From a virus, in IMG/VR virus record IMGVR_UViG_3300046323_000486, positions 1 to 37,674 of that record: a DNA stretch of 37,674 bases; one strand, written 5' to 3'. The translations under genes were made by a program, and so were the position numbers. This document shows, in pieces, positions 6,903 to 14,132 of this stretch (its first letter is position 1; every line of letters starts with the position of its first letter). A model generated the notes under the pieces. The model saw nothing but the letters and a program-made list of their open reading frames with translations, had not been told where the DNA came from and ran no database searches.

Positions 6903-7058
6903 ATGTTTATTTTTATTTGGCTTGCTTTTGGTGTTGTGACGGCCCTCGCCGCAGGCGCGCGCGGCCACAACCCGTGGCTTTGGCTTGGCATCGGCTGCTT
7001 GACCGGCATCTTTGGTCTGGTTGCCGTGCTGGTGATCAAACCGGGACCAGGCGCATAG
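6903..7058 (+). CDS. Small two-helix membrane protein
   Basis: A 51-residue protein. AGGA sits 7 bases before the ATG at 6903. Two hydrophobic helices (FIFIWLAFGVVTALAAGA and LWLGIGCLTGIFGLVAVLV) are separated by a short polar turn with an NPW motif. Small inner-membrane proteins encoded next to a prophage repressor often alter the envelope or exclude other phages. That role is inference, and no family name is certain. Confidence 0.7.
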   Translation: MFIFIWLAFGVVTALAAGARGHNPWLWLGIGCLTGIFGLVAVLVIKPGPGA

Positions 7059-7138
7059 GCGAACCAGACACAGTTTGTTGAAAAAAGTGATCGCAAAACG
7101 ATGATTTAAGGGATTGGAAATCTTAATGGTTGCATTAT

Positions 7139-7627
7139 ATGTCAACTCTTGACGAATGTCGCGAACAGAGGTTGCTGTCTACCATGAGCGGCAACTTGCG
7201 CCGCCGTCAACAGCCAGAACGGGTTTTGATGGCGACGGCGGATGCAATGGCGGTGTTGGTGCAGGATTTGAAAACAATGACATCCGATAATTTCTATCCC
7301 GGATCGCAGTCGCCATTGGAACAGACGGCAGACATCTTTAACCGGTTCATTTCGGGTGATGCGATGGCCCATCCACTGCCCCCGCATGAAATGTCCCCCC
7401 GGGGCGCAGGCGTGTTTCGCCTGCGCACCCAAGACCTGCGCTTTGACGGCTGGTTTCCAATTAAGAATTTCTTTGTCATCGCGGCGATCCATACCAAACA
7501 GCAGTGCAAAGCCAACGGTTTTGATGATGCAATCTACGCCCAGGTTCTGGCCACGCGGCTGGCGATCAATCTGAACGGCGGCACCTATGTGACAGCAGGA
7601 GATTACCGTGACCTCATTCAGCTTTGA
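7139..7627 (+). CDS. Possible RelE/HigB-like toxin
   Basis: A 162-residue protein. The C-terminal half, GVFRLRTQDLRFDGWF, then FFVIAAIHTKQQCKA, then a helix and a final strand, follows the core pattern of RelE/HigB-type mRNA interferases: a beta-strand with LRT/DLR, a second strand, and a conserved Lys. The N-terminal 80 residues are not typical of that family. It overlaps the start of a downstream HTH gene, the toxin-first order of HigBA modules. The start is uncertain: ATG 7139 lies in a promoter-like TATATG, and ATG 7184 is possible. A toxin role is a hypothesis. Confidence 0.6.
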   Translation: MSTLDECREQRLLSTMSGNLRRRQQPERVLMATADAMAVLVQDLKTMTSDNFYPGSQSPLEQTADIFNRFISGDAMAHPLPPHEMSPRGAGVFRLRTQDLRFDGWFPIKNFFVIAAIHTKQQCKANGFDDAIYAQVLATRLAINLNGGTYVTAGDYRDLIQL

Positions 7628-7994
7628 CATCTCGGAAAAAGACCTGGCCGGCGCTCAGTTCATCTCAAAGGCCAGCCGCAGGTTGATTGCTGCATTTGTC
7701 CAGAAAATGCGTACCGAAAAACTTACAAAGCAGCAGATTGCCGATTTGCTGGAGGTGGATAAATCCACTGTTTCCCGTATGTTGCGTGGAAATTCCAATC
7801 TGACATTGCGCACCATTGGCGAACTGGCTTGGGCGATGGATGTTGACCCTGATCTTGCTTTGAAACCCTTTGACGAAAGAATGGTCAACCAACCCATGTC
7901 CGTGGCGATCAGCGTGGTCCACAGTGGCACCGTCCGCCCAACCAACCGCAACGCAGGCACCGTCATCCTATCCAACGCCGGAATCCACCCATGA
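7608..7994 (+). CDS. XRE-family HTH regulator, antitoxin candidate
   Basis: A 128-residue protein with a canonical XRE helix-turn-helix at residues 38-80: LTKQQIADLLEVDKSTVSRM, then a Leu-rich helix and WAMDVDPDLAL. The GTG at 7608 is the start, with GGAGA a few bases upstream, and it overlaps the preceding gene by 20 bases. A tail of about 40 residues follows the HTH, as in antitoxins that wrap their partner. The pair with 7139-7627 resembles HigBA. It could equally be a second phage regulator. Confidence 0.8.
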   Translation: MTSFSFDISEKDLAGAQFISKASRRLIAAFVQKMRTEKLTKQQIADLLEVDKSTVSRMLRGNSNLTLRTIGELAWAMDVDPDLALKPFDERMVNQPMSVAISVVHSGTVRPTNRNAGTVILSNAGIHP

Positions 7995-8431
7995 CCATGA
8001 TCCACCTGAACGGCCAAAACTATGACATCACCGCGTTTATCTGCGACAGCGTCCGAACCGAAAGTGATGGCAGAAACTCAATCATCGGCATATCGCCAGG
8101 GCCAGTTCAGGCAGTTGTCTTTCCAATGACGGTACAGGTGGGCATCTTTGCAAAGATGAAACCCAATCCCCCCACAGGCACCTCGCTGAAACTGGAAATC
8201 CGGCTGGATGACACGGTGCTGTTTGCGCCAGAAAGCTTCCCTATCCCGGTAGAGCCTGCAGAAGATACAGAAGATCGCGCTATCCAGATCGTCGTTGACC
8301 GCTTGATGTTGAACGTCGCCGCACCGGGCCGCCTTGGTCTGTACCTTGGCTTTGATGATGCGCCCCCGGAACAGGTCACCTCTGTCAGGTATATCATCGC
8401 GCCCGGCAACCCTGACCTGCCACAGGATTGA
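7991..8431 (+). CDS. DUF6941-like protein
   Basis: A 146-residue protein starting at the ATG at 7991, overlapping the XRE stop (ATGA). The opening DITAFICDSVRTESDGRNSI, then IGISPGP, resembles the FILCD...GK..LIG start of DUF6941 family proteins. The rest is predicted beta-rich with an acidic stretch (VEPAEDTEDRA). Tight coupling to the XRE gene makes it the third member of one cassette. The family's function is unknown to me, and the match is by eye. Confidence 0.65.
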   Translation: MTMIHLNGQNYDITAFICDSVRTESDGRNSIIGISPGPVQAVVFPMTVQVGIFAKMKPNPPTGTSLKLEIRLDDTVLFAPESFPIPVEPAEDTEDRAIQIVVDRLMLNVAAPGRLGLYLGFDDAPPEQVTSVRYIIAPGNPDLPQD

Positions 8432-8522
8432 ATGTGCGCCACACCCTTGTCACCCCTACCGGCCTGCCCCAGTGCGTGCCGTTTGAACATTTTCCATCAA
8501 CCCTATTGCACAAAGGTGCCCT

Positions 8523-8813
8523 ATGAATTTTCACGCCGCCGATGCCTTCTTTTTGATCTTTCGCGCCATTGGCTGGATTGCCGCCGCCCTATGTTTGATT
8601 TCCGCATTTTCCGCTATGGGGTCGCGTCAACCCGATGCCAACGCAACCTATTGGATCGCCGCGACCCTTAGCAGCCTGTGTTTGGTGGCCTTTGGCACCA
8701 TCGGCGCAGCCGTGGTCAGAACGGCACAAGCGACCGAAGAAATGCAAAAGATGATGTGGACCGAAATCAACGATCTGCGCAGCAGCCGACGCGCCGCAGC
8801 CAAACAGCCTTGA
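8523..8813 (+). CDS. Small membrane protein with two helices
   Basis: A 96-residue protein with two membrane helices (IFRAIGWIAAALCLISAFSA and ATLSSLCLVAFGTIGAAVV). A cytoplasmic-looking charged tail follows (EEMQKMMWTEINDLRSSRRA). AAAGGTG precedes the ATG at 8523. It lies just upstream of the second operator cluster, so it may be the last gene expressed with the repressor during lysogeny. No family is recognised. Confidence 0.65.
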   Translation: MNFHAADAFFLIFRAIGWIAAALCLISAFSAMGSRQPDANATYWIAATLSSLCLVAFGTIGAAVVRTAQATEEMQKMMWTEINDLRSSRRAAAKQP

Positions 8814-8834
8814 TCCAGCGCGCCAGATCATCCT

Positions 8835-8885
8835 AGGTTTTTAAACCGATAGGTGTTGACATAGGTTTTTAAACCTGTATTGAAT
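8835..8885 (+). promoter_or_regulatory. Second repressor-controlled promoter with two operators
   Basis: Two copies of the immunity operator: 8835-8848 (AGGTTTTTAAACCG, one terminal mismatch) and 8863-8876 (AGGTTTTTAAACCT, perfect half-sites), 28 bp centre to centre. A consensus -35 box TTGACA lies between them at 8856-8861. A -10-like TTGAAT lies at 8880-8885 with an 18-base spacer, so the second operator fills the spacer. It faces rightward toward the gene at 8915. Repression by the protein encoded at 6380-6703 is inferred from the shared operator. Confidence 0.75.
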
Positions 8886-8914
8886 GCCCCCATCGAAACC
8901 CGATGGAGGCATCA

Positions 8915-9193
8915 ATGACCAACGAACCCACCCTGCAAATCGCCGTTCTGGATCGCGGATTTGTCTATGTCGGCCTGTGCCGCATCGACGGCGCGATGCT
9001 GACGATCACCAACGCCTATAACGTGCGCCGCTGGGGGTCTGACAAGGGCCTTGGGCTGATCGCGCAATCCGGCCCAACGTCTAAAACGGCACTCGATCCC
9101 GCTGGCACCGTCCACGCCCCAATCACCGCATTGATCCACTTGATTGACTGCGATTCCGCAGCGTGGGCCGCGACCATGGCGCAGGCGGCGTGA
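8915..9193 (+). CDS. Conserved phage protein with RRWG...LDPAG motif
   Basis: A 92-residue protein with a strong GGAGG 5 bases before the ATG at 8915. The pattern RRWGSDKGLGLIAQSGP followed by LDPAGTVHAPI is one I recognise from small conserved phage and prophage proteins (WGT.GLG...GP...LDP; possibly DUF6948). Their function is unknown. It is the first gene behind the operator-controlled promoter at 8.86 kb, so it probably belongs to the induced rather than the lysogenic set. Confidence 0.75.
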   Translation: MTNEPTLQIAVLDRGFVYVGLCRIDGAMLTITNAYNVRRWGSDKGLGLIAQSGPTSKTALDPAGTVHAPITALIHLIDCDSAAWAATMAQAA

Positions 9194-9194
9194 A

Positions 9195-9356
9195 ATGGAT
9201 CACCCCCATGCCCACACCACCGCCGCGCATCTGCGCGCAGATATAGCGCTGGCACCGGCAGACAAAGCCGGACCCCTGAACAAACCCCGCATCCACACGA
9301 GCTACGTCTACGGCGACGGCGACGGCTACGGCGACGGCTACGGCGACGGCTGGTGA
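9195..9356 (+). CDS. Short protein with GDGY repeat tail
   Basis: A 53-residue protein starting at the ATG at 9195, one base after the upstream stop. The N-terminus is His- and Ala-rich. The C-terminal end is a low-complexity run YGDGDGYGDGYGDGW encoded by direct repeats of GGCTACGGCGAC. Similar Gly/Asp/Tyr tails occur in small phage proteins of unknown role. The acidic repeats could bind metal, but nothing else supports that. Confidence 0.55.
   Translation: MDHPHAHTTAAHLRADIALAPADKAGPLNKPRIHTSYVYGDGDGYGDGYGDGW
9306..9354 (+). repeat. Short GGCGACGGCTAC coding repeats
   Basis: A 12-base unit GGCTACGGCGAC is repeated in tandem at the 3' end of the gene 9195-9356, with shorter GGCGAC copies before it. 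It encodes the GDGY tail. Such arrays change length easily by slippage, so the tail length may vary between related phages. Confidence 0.75.
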
Positions 9357-9412
9357 TCACGCACGTCTATTTTCCAAACCTTCACATCAATCATCAACAA
9401 ACAGAGGCATCA

Positions 9413-9748
9413 ATGAACACCCCTTTTCCACAGCTCGCCCTTGCGACGGTCACCAACCCGCAGATGGTGGATTGCCATCCTGCGCTGTTGCAATCCGCAT
9501 GGTGCACGCTGAAACATGCACGCGGCCAGACCGTCCATCTTGACCGCCTGTCAATGGCCATGCACCTGATCACCCGGCCCAGCTTGCCCCCCCCAACCCA
9601 CGGCATTGGCCCCGCCAGCCGCCGCGCGGCTTTGGTCGAACGCCTTGATCAGGCGCGCACCCGCTGCGTGCCCCGCATTCAGGCCCGCATCGCAGAATTG
9701 CGCCGCGCGGCAGATGCAGAACCAACCAGCGGGGGAACAGCAGCATGA
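9413..9748 (+). CDS. Hypothetical protein
   Basis: A 111-residue protein. It has the same start cassette GAGGCATCAATGA as the gene at 8915, which fixes the start at 9413. The C-terminal half is helical and arginine-rich (RRAALVERLDQARTRCVPRI). No domain is recognised. Its stop overlaps the start of the membrane protein downstream, so the two are translationally coupled. Confidence 0.65.
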   Translation: MNTPFPQLALATVTNPQMVDCHPALLQSAWCTLKHARGQTVHLDRLSMAMHLITRPSLPPPTHGIGPASRRAALVERLDQARTRCVPRIQARIAELRRAADAEPTSGGTAA

Positions 9749-9960
9749 ACGCGATTTTCAACTACATCGCATCCATGCAACCGGAATGGGCAATGCTTTG
9801 GCTGTTCACCGCGTCGTGGTTCAATTCGGCCCTGCTTGGCAAAGTGTTTTTGGCGACGATCGCCAGAAAGAACGGCAAGGCAGCTGCCCTTGGCCTGACC
9901 CACATAGCGATCAACGCCCTGATCCTTTGGGCCGCTTTCAGCGTGGGCTTTCTGGCCTGA
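9745..9960 (+). CDS. Small two-helix membrane protein
   Basis: A 71-residue protein with two hydrophobic segments (WAMLWLFTASWFNSALLG and LGLTHIAINALILWAAFSVGFL) joined by a basic loop ARKNGKA. The ATG overlaps the previous stop (ATGA). It could be a holin-like or superinfection-related inner-membrane protein, but the lysis cassette is elsewhere (17.0-18.5 kb), so a lysis role is unlikely. Confidence 0.65.
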   Translation: MNAIFNYIASMQPEWAMLWLFTASWFNSALLGKVFLATIARKNGKAAALGLTHIAINALILWAAFSVGFLA

Positions 9961-10007
9961 CCCATCCGCGCCCGGGCGCGCCCCCCCTTTATCCGCATAG
10001 GCACATC

Positions 10008-10289
10008 ATGGAACATCACCAGCACTTTGTCTTTCGCGACCCCAGCCAGACCCGCGCCGACACTCATACCAGGGCGCGCACCAAAGCGGCGCGCATCAGC
10101 CGCGCGTTCGTCGCCCTGAACGCCCCCACCTTGCGCCGCGACAGGCGCCAGTCAGGCGCGCGCGCGGCAACCTTTGCGGGCGTCATGGTCTTGGCGTTGA
10201 TATTGGGGGCCTTGGCCGCAATGGCGCAGCTGACCTATACCGCCATGCCCGACATCATCGCTGCCAGCGCCGCGCGCAGTGCTTGGTGA
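10008..10289 (+). CDS. Single-pass membrane protein
   Basis: A 93-residue protein. The basic soluble N-terminus (TRARTKAARISRAF and RRDRRQSGARA) is followed by one membrane helix near the C-terminus (ATFAGVMVLALILGALAAMA). The start at 10008 follows a weak AGG. No family is recognised. Confidence 0.55.
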   Translation: MEHHQHFVFRDPSQTRADTHTRARTKAARISRAFVALNAPTLRRDRRQSGARAATFAGVMVLALILGALAAMAQLTYTAMPDIIAASAARSAW

Positions 10290-10300
10290 TTGCCTCGATC

Positions 10301-10618
10301 ATGGACCGCCACACACCCGTCCCAAGCTTTGCAGACGCCCTGCAGATAGAGGCGATGATCGCCTTGATCGACAGCCGTCTTACCCATTCGAGTCACACCG
10401 CCCAAGGGTCTGCGATTGATCTGATCAGCCAGTTGACAGATGCCAGATTGGCACAGGTGCATTGCGGTGCCGATCAATCGGGCAGCATCACCTTGTATCA
10501 CATCAGCAGCACCAGCGTTTACGGTGGCGTGATCGGCCTTTTGCGCAACTGGCAAGACGACGCCACCCTGTTCATCCGCCGCCGTGCCATTGCCAAGAAA
10601 CTGGCGGTGCAGCGATGA
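10301..10618 (+). CDS. Hypothetical protein
   Basis: A 105-residue protein. An in-frame GTG at 10286 or TTG at 10283 could extend it and would overlap the upstream gene; none of the starts has a clear ribosome site. The composition is that of a soluble alpha/beta protein (ALQIEAMIALIDSRL, then LYHISSTSVYGGVIGLL). It ends in a basic helix and overlaps the next gene by ATGA. Confidence 0.6.
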   Translation: MDRHTPVPSFADALQIEAMIALIDSRLTHSSHTAQGSAIDLISQLTDARLAQVHCGADQSGSITLYHISSTSVYGGVIGLLRNWQDDATLFIRRRAIAKKLAVQR

Positions 10619-10821
10619 GACACAGCACCCAATTTTACATGGTGGCCCGCCAACCCACCCACGCGGGCAGCAAAACCGAACCCCGCGCGCGCTATGACAC
10701 CCTTGATGCCGCAACCGTTGCAGCCACCAAACTCGCCGCAGAAAACGCCTGCGCCTTTGTGGTCCTTGGTGTGGTGCACATCGCCCACCCGCGCGACCTG
10801 ACCCAATCAACCCTGTTTTGA
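10615..10821 (+). CDS. Hypothetical small protein
   Basis: A 68-residue protein starting at the ATG at 10615, overlapping the preceding stop. It has a beta-alpha-beta-like layout: FYMVARQP, a helix AATVAATKLAAENA, and a strand AFVVLGVVHIA. No catalytic motif is seen and no family is recognised. Confidence 0.6.
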   Translation: MRHSTQFYMVARQPTHAGSKTEPRARYDTLDAATVAATKLAAENACAFVVLGVVHIAHPRDLTQSTLF

Positions 10822-10842
10822 AATCATAAGGACGGACCAAAC

Positions 10843-11208
10843 ATGACCGAACAACCGTTTGAATTGCGCACCGCAGATCAAATCCTTGCCCAACCGGATT
10901 CGGGTGATTTTCTAGCGCAATTCATGGCCGATCACCAGGCGCTGATCCTTGAAATGCACCAGGCGCAGATGGATCAGGGCGGCAAAATCAAGGGTGGTTT
11001 CACCATCACCGTGGATTACCTGCTTGACCGCCAACTGTCGCTGACCGTGACCGCCGAGGCAAAGATCAAACTACCCAAAAAGCCAAAGGCAAGCGCCAAC
11101 CTATGGACCACCGCCGAGGGCATGTTGACCCCGCAAAACCCGCGTCAACCCAGCCTTCCGGGCATTCGCGACGTGACACCCGCAACCCAAGCGATGCGCA
11201 ATCTTTAA
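10843..11208 (+). CDS. Conserved phage protein upstream of DUF2303
   Basis: A 121-residue protein with AAGGA upstream of the ATG at 10843. The central part GGFTITVDYLLDRQLSLTVTAEAKIKLPKKP looks like a pair of beta-strands followed by a basic stretch. Genes of this type often precede a YfdQ/DUF2303 gene in alphaproteobacterial prophages, so the two are probably one functional unit. Function unknown. Confidence 0.7.
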   Translation: MTEQPFELRTADQILAQPDSGDFLAQFMADHQALILEMHQAQMDQGGKIKGGFTITVDYLLDRQLSLTVTAEAKIKLPKKPKASANLWTTAEGMLTPQNPRQPSLPGIRDVTPATQAMRNL

Positions 11209-11232
11209 TCCCACCCACACAGGACACCAGAC

Positions 11233-12216
11233 ATGCCCAACGATACCCCCGAAAACATCGCTCAAACCGTTGCCAAAATTCTGGAAACACAGCCCGATGT
11301 GGTGATCATTTCCAACACCGACACGGAACGCAGTTTGGCGCAACCCTTGCTGGCCTCCGTTCCGACAGGGCGCGTGATCGTCGATCTGACCCAACAGCTG
11401 CGCGCCGCACAAGGTTTCGCAAAACCATTGCAGCGCAAAGGCCGCGCAACGATGAACAATCTGACCAGCCTGATTGACTGGGCCCTGCGTTTCAAGGGTG
11501 AAAATTCGGTACTGTTTGCCGACAACAATCTGCAAAAACCCAAACTGACCTGCATTTCCGACTATCATTTGGCTGGCCCCGCTACAGCACTTTTCGACGG
11601 TGATCCGACCGCACGCCACTGCCACCACACAGCGACCTATTGCTTCCCTCTGTCCAAGCCATGGCAGGAATGGATGAAACAATCGGGGGCCGCGATCAGT
11701 GGCCTTGAAATGGGGGCATTCTTGGAAAACAACATCCTTGACGTGATCGACCCGCCCCTTTCCCTGACATCCCCCGGCATTGCGGGATCCGAGGCGACCG
11801 AGGCAGATCACCGCCTGATAGATATCGCCCGCAAACTGGACGGAAGTTATGGCACAGGCGCGCAACTTCTTGGTATGGCAAAATCCTTTACCGTCCATGA
11901 ATCATCCGAATTTTTAGAGGCGCGCAACACCACCACGGGTGAGGCAACGCTGATCCACAAATCAGAACACATCGACGGAACGGGCCAGCCAATTCGCATT
12001 CCCAAGCTGTTTCTGATCGCAATTCCGGTGTTTGAAGATGGCCCCGCCTACCGCCTGCCCGTGCGGTTTCAATACCGCAAGAACGGCGCGCAGGTGAAAT
12101 TCTTCCTCACCCTGCACGATCCGCGCCACGCGCAAGACCACGCGTTCAATGAGGCAGTCAGTCAAGCCGCCGCTGAAACTGGCATGCCCCTCTTTACGGG
12201 CACACCAGAGGCATAA
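11233..12216 (+). CDS. DUF2303 (YfdQ-like) family protein
   Basis: A 327-residue protein. The DUF2303 signature is clear: SLIDWALRFKGENSVLFAD, then LTCISDYH, then CHHTATYCFPLSKPWQEWM, and further on GAFLENNILDV. YfdQ of Escherichia coli prophage CPS-53 belongs to this family. Its biochemical function is not established; it is usually found among recombination or DNA-metabolism genes of phages. AGGA precedes the ATG at 11233. Length is close to that of other members. Confidence 0.85.
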   Translation: MPNDTPENIAQTVAKILETQPDVVIISNTDTERSLAQPLLASVPTGRVIVDLTQQLRAAQGFAKPLQRKGRATMNNLTSLIDWALRFKGENSVLFADNNLQKPKLTCISDYHLAGPATALFDGDPTARHCHHTATYCFPLSKPWQEWMKQSGAAISGLEMGAFLENNILDVIDPPLSLTSPGIAGSEATEADHRLIDIARKLDGSYGTGAQLLGMAKSFTVHESSEFLEARNTTTGEATLIHKSEHIDGTGQPIRIPKLFLIAIPVFEDGPAYRLPVRFQYRKNGAQVKFFLTLHDPRHAQDHAFNEAVSQAAAETGMPLFTGTPEA

Positions 12217-12248
12217 TTCGCCAAAGAAGACGCCTGACCCTTCGGTGT

Positions 12249-12267
12249 CCAGCCCCGCGCGGGCTGG
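12249..12267 (+). promoter_or_regulatory. Perfect 7-bp hairpin ahead of the methyltransferase-like gene
   Basis: CCAGCCC at 12249-12255 pairs with GGGCTGG at 12261-12267 around a 5-base loop. No T-tract follows, so it is not a standard intrinsic terminator. It lies 27 bases before the ATG at 12295 and might protect or attenuate the message. This is inference from a short palindrome only. Confidence 0.35.
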
Positions 12268-12294
12268 CATCCCAAGCGCCACGAAAGGTAACGA

Positions 12295-12975
12295 ATGAAT
12301 CCCACCCTTGCCCCTATGCGCGTCTTGATCGGCTGCGAATTATCCGGCGTTGTCAGACGCGCGTTTGCGGCTCTTGGTCATGACGCATGGTCTTGCGACC
12401 TGGCACCAGCAGAGGATAGAGCGAACCAACACCTGATTGGCGACGTGCGCGATTTTCTGCACCTTGACTGGGATTTGCTTGCGGTCTTTCACCCACCATG
12501 CACCCGCCTGTGCAACAGCGGTGTCAGGTGGCTGCACACCCCGCCACCCGGAAAATCGGCCGCACAAATGCAGGCCGATCTTGTTGACGCCGCCGCGCTG
12601 TTTTCGGCGCTGTGGAATGCCCCGATCAAGCGCATCGCTGTGGAAAACCCAGTGATGCACAAACACGCCAAAGCGCTGATTGAGAACTTTGAACCCGCCG
12701 CACAGACGGTGCAGCCATGGTGGTTTGGTGATCCGGCGTTCAAGGCAACGGGCCTCTATCTGCGCGGCCTTGCCCCCTTGCGGGCCACCAACCGCCTAAC
12801 CCCGCCCACCAAGACAACCGACCCCGCCACCCACGCCCAATGGTCCGCAATCCACCGCGCCAGCCCCGGCAAAGACCGCGCCCGCCTGCGCAGCCGCACC
12901 TTTCAGGGCATTGCCAACGCGATGGCCATGCAATGGGGCGGCGATACGCGCATCAACAAAGGATCAGCAGCATGA
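12295..12975 (+). CDS. DNA cytosine methyltransferase-like protein
   Basis: A 226-residue protein resembling the compact cytosine-C5 methyltransferase-like proteins of phages. An AdoMet-binding start (MRVLIGCELSGVVRRAF), an acidic strand end (DAWSCDL), the catalytic Pro-Pro-Cys at 67-69 (FHPPCTRL) and the motif VENPVMH are all present in order. It is shorter than restriction-type enzymes and has no clear target-recognition domain. It may modify phage DNA against host restriction, or be a degenerate form. AAAGGT precedes the ATG. Confidence 0.75.
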   Translation: MNPTLAPMRVLIGCELSGVVRRAFAALGHDAWSCDLAPAEDRANQHLIGDVRDFLHLDWDLLAVFHPPCTRLCNSGVRWLHTPPPGKSAAQMQADLVDAAALFSALWNAPIKRIAVENPVMHKHAKALIENFEPAAQTVQPWWFGDPAFKATGLYLRGLAPLRATNRLTPPTKTTDPATHAQWSAIHRASPGKDRARLRSRTFQGIANAMAMQWGGDTRINKGSAA

Positions 12976-13214
12976 CACCCGAACCAATCCGGCAGGCGGT
13001 TATTCCGTGGGAGATTTTCACGGATGAGGTCGTTGCGGTGGCGATGGATGGTGACGGTGATTGGGCTGCCTACACTCTGCGACCCGAATGTGGGTCTCAG
13101 TATTGGCAGAGCGGGGGCGAGGGCATCCTAATCAACCACATCAAATTCGACAGAGGGAGTGAGCCGGATTGGCGCAACACGCTGCAAATGCGGCCCGGAT
13201 ATGAGGTGAAGTGA
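12972..13214 (+). CDS. Hypothetical small protein
   Basis: An 80-residue protein coupled to the methyltransferase-like gene by ATGA overlap. Acidic, with a central strand-rich part (VVAVAMDGDGDWAAYTL). No domain is recognised. It is followed immediately by three more overlapping small genes, a typical early accessory run. Confidence 0.65.
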   Translation: MTPEPIRQAVIPWEIFTDEVVAVAMDGDGDWAAYTLRPECGSQYWQSGGEGILINHIKFDRGSEPDWRNTLQMRPGYEVK

Positions 13215-13408
13215 TGAAAAGTGACGTGATTGATATTGACGGTGCGATTGAAGCCAAAACTGAAAAAGCTGTCCTGTTCCATGACGGCGATAAATCAAAG
13301 GCGGTTTGGCTGGCTCGAAGTCAGATCGAAATTGAGGAAACGGGCGTGTCTGGAATTGTCACAGTTACGCTGACTGAATGGTTGGCTTTGGAAAAGGGGC
13401 TAATTTGA
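13214..13408 (+). CDS. Small conserved phage protein
   Basis: A 64-residue protein with GAGG 6 bases before the ATG at 13214. The pattern KAVWLARSQIEIEETG, then VTVTLTEWLALEKGLI, is one seen in many short phage proteins of unknown role that end in EWLA.EKGLI. It sits in the run of small genes between the methyltransferase-like gene and the integrase. Confidence 0.75.
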   Translation: MKSDVIDIDGAIEAKTEKAVLFHDGDKSKAVWLARSQIEIEETGVSGIVTVTLTEWLALEKGLI

Positions 13409-13584
13409 TGGACGACAAATCGCAAGAGATGATGATCCAGCGCGCGAAAGCTATCGCAGAAATGAAGATGCGAGGTCACGAACGCGAACGCGAGGAACTG
13501 GACGCGGCGGCCTATCAGCTTTCCGCGCACAGCAACCGCAAGGAACGCCGCGCTTTTGAGGCGAGACAAAGGAAACGCAAATGA
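13408..13584 (+). CDS. Very basic and acidic small helical protein
   Basis: A 58-residue protein, almost entirely charged helix (AKAIAEMKMRGHEREREELD and SNRKERRAFEARQRKRK). The start at 13408 overlaps the previous stop, with AAGGGG upstream. The basic C-terminus may bind nucleic acid. No family is recognised. Confidence 0.6.
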   Translation: MDDKSQEMMIQRAKAIAEMKMRGHEREREELDAAAYQLSAHSNRKERRAFEARQRKRK

Positions 13585-14132
13585 CCCCCGAACAACTCGC
13601 CGCACTGGTGGCAGACCGTGAAGCCGGAACGCCGGGGCCGTGGACAGATGATGCTGCAAAAATTGAAGATGCGGAGGATTATTCTGTTGACCGGGAGGAC
13701 GACAACGGAAGTGGTCTATGCTGGTCGGCTGTCGGTCATTATGGAATGACTATCGCTCTCGTAGTTGTTCCGTCATCTTTTGGGATGGATGCCGATCAGG
13801 CAGCCAACGCCCGCCGCATCGCCCGCGTCCCTGAGATGGAAACGGCGATCATCGAACAAGCCGCAGAGATTGCGCGGCTGACAGCGGAACGTGATGACGC
13901 ATTGGCGCGCACCGAAAAGGGCTGGGCGCGGGTGAAATTGCTGGATGATGCACTATACGTAGTCATGGGCTACGCCACGCCAATATTCTGCATTGACGCC
14001 ATAACGTGCGCCGATTGGTTTGTTGCCTGCGCGGATGTTGCGTGTGGGCTTGATGATCCACACGGGAAAATTGAGAAATGCCTAGCAGAGGCCCGCACCA
14101 CACACTGGGGGAAGCACAATGACCGCGCCTGA
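13581..14132 (+). CDS. Ea22-like protein
   Basis: A 183-residue protein. The order is LAALVADREAGTPGPW, then DADQAANARRIARVPEMETA, then a coiled coil (IEQAAEIARLTAERDDAL). This matches Ea22-like (Ead) proteins carried in the early or accessory regions of lambdoid and alphaproteobacterial phages. Their function is unknown. The start overlaps the upstream stop by ATGA, and its own end overlaps the Lar-like gene by 14 bases. Confidence 0.7.
   Translation: MTPEQLAALVADREAGTPGPWTDDAAKIEDAEDYSVDREDDNGSGLCWSAVGHYGMTIALVVVPSSFGMDADQAANARRIARVPEMETAIIEQAAEIARLTAERDDALARTEKGWARVKLLDDALYVVMGYATPIFCIDAITCADWFVACADVACGLDDPHGKIEKCLAEARTTHWGKHNDRA

Noticed and set aside
9745-9960. Holin
   Set aside because: It has two helices and a small size, but the lysis cassette with a better holin candidate is at 17.0-18.5 kb.
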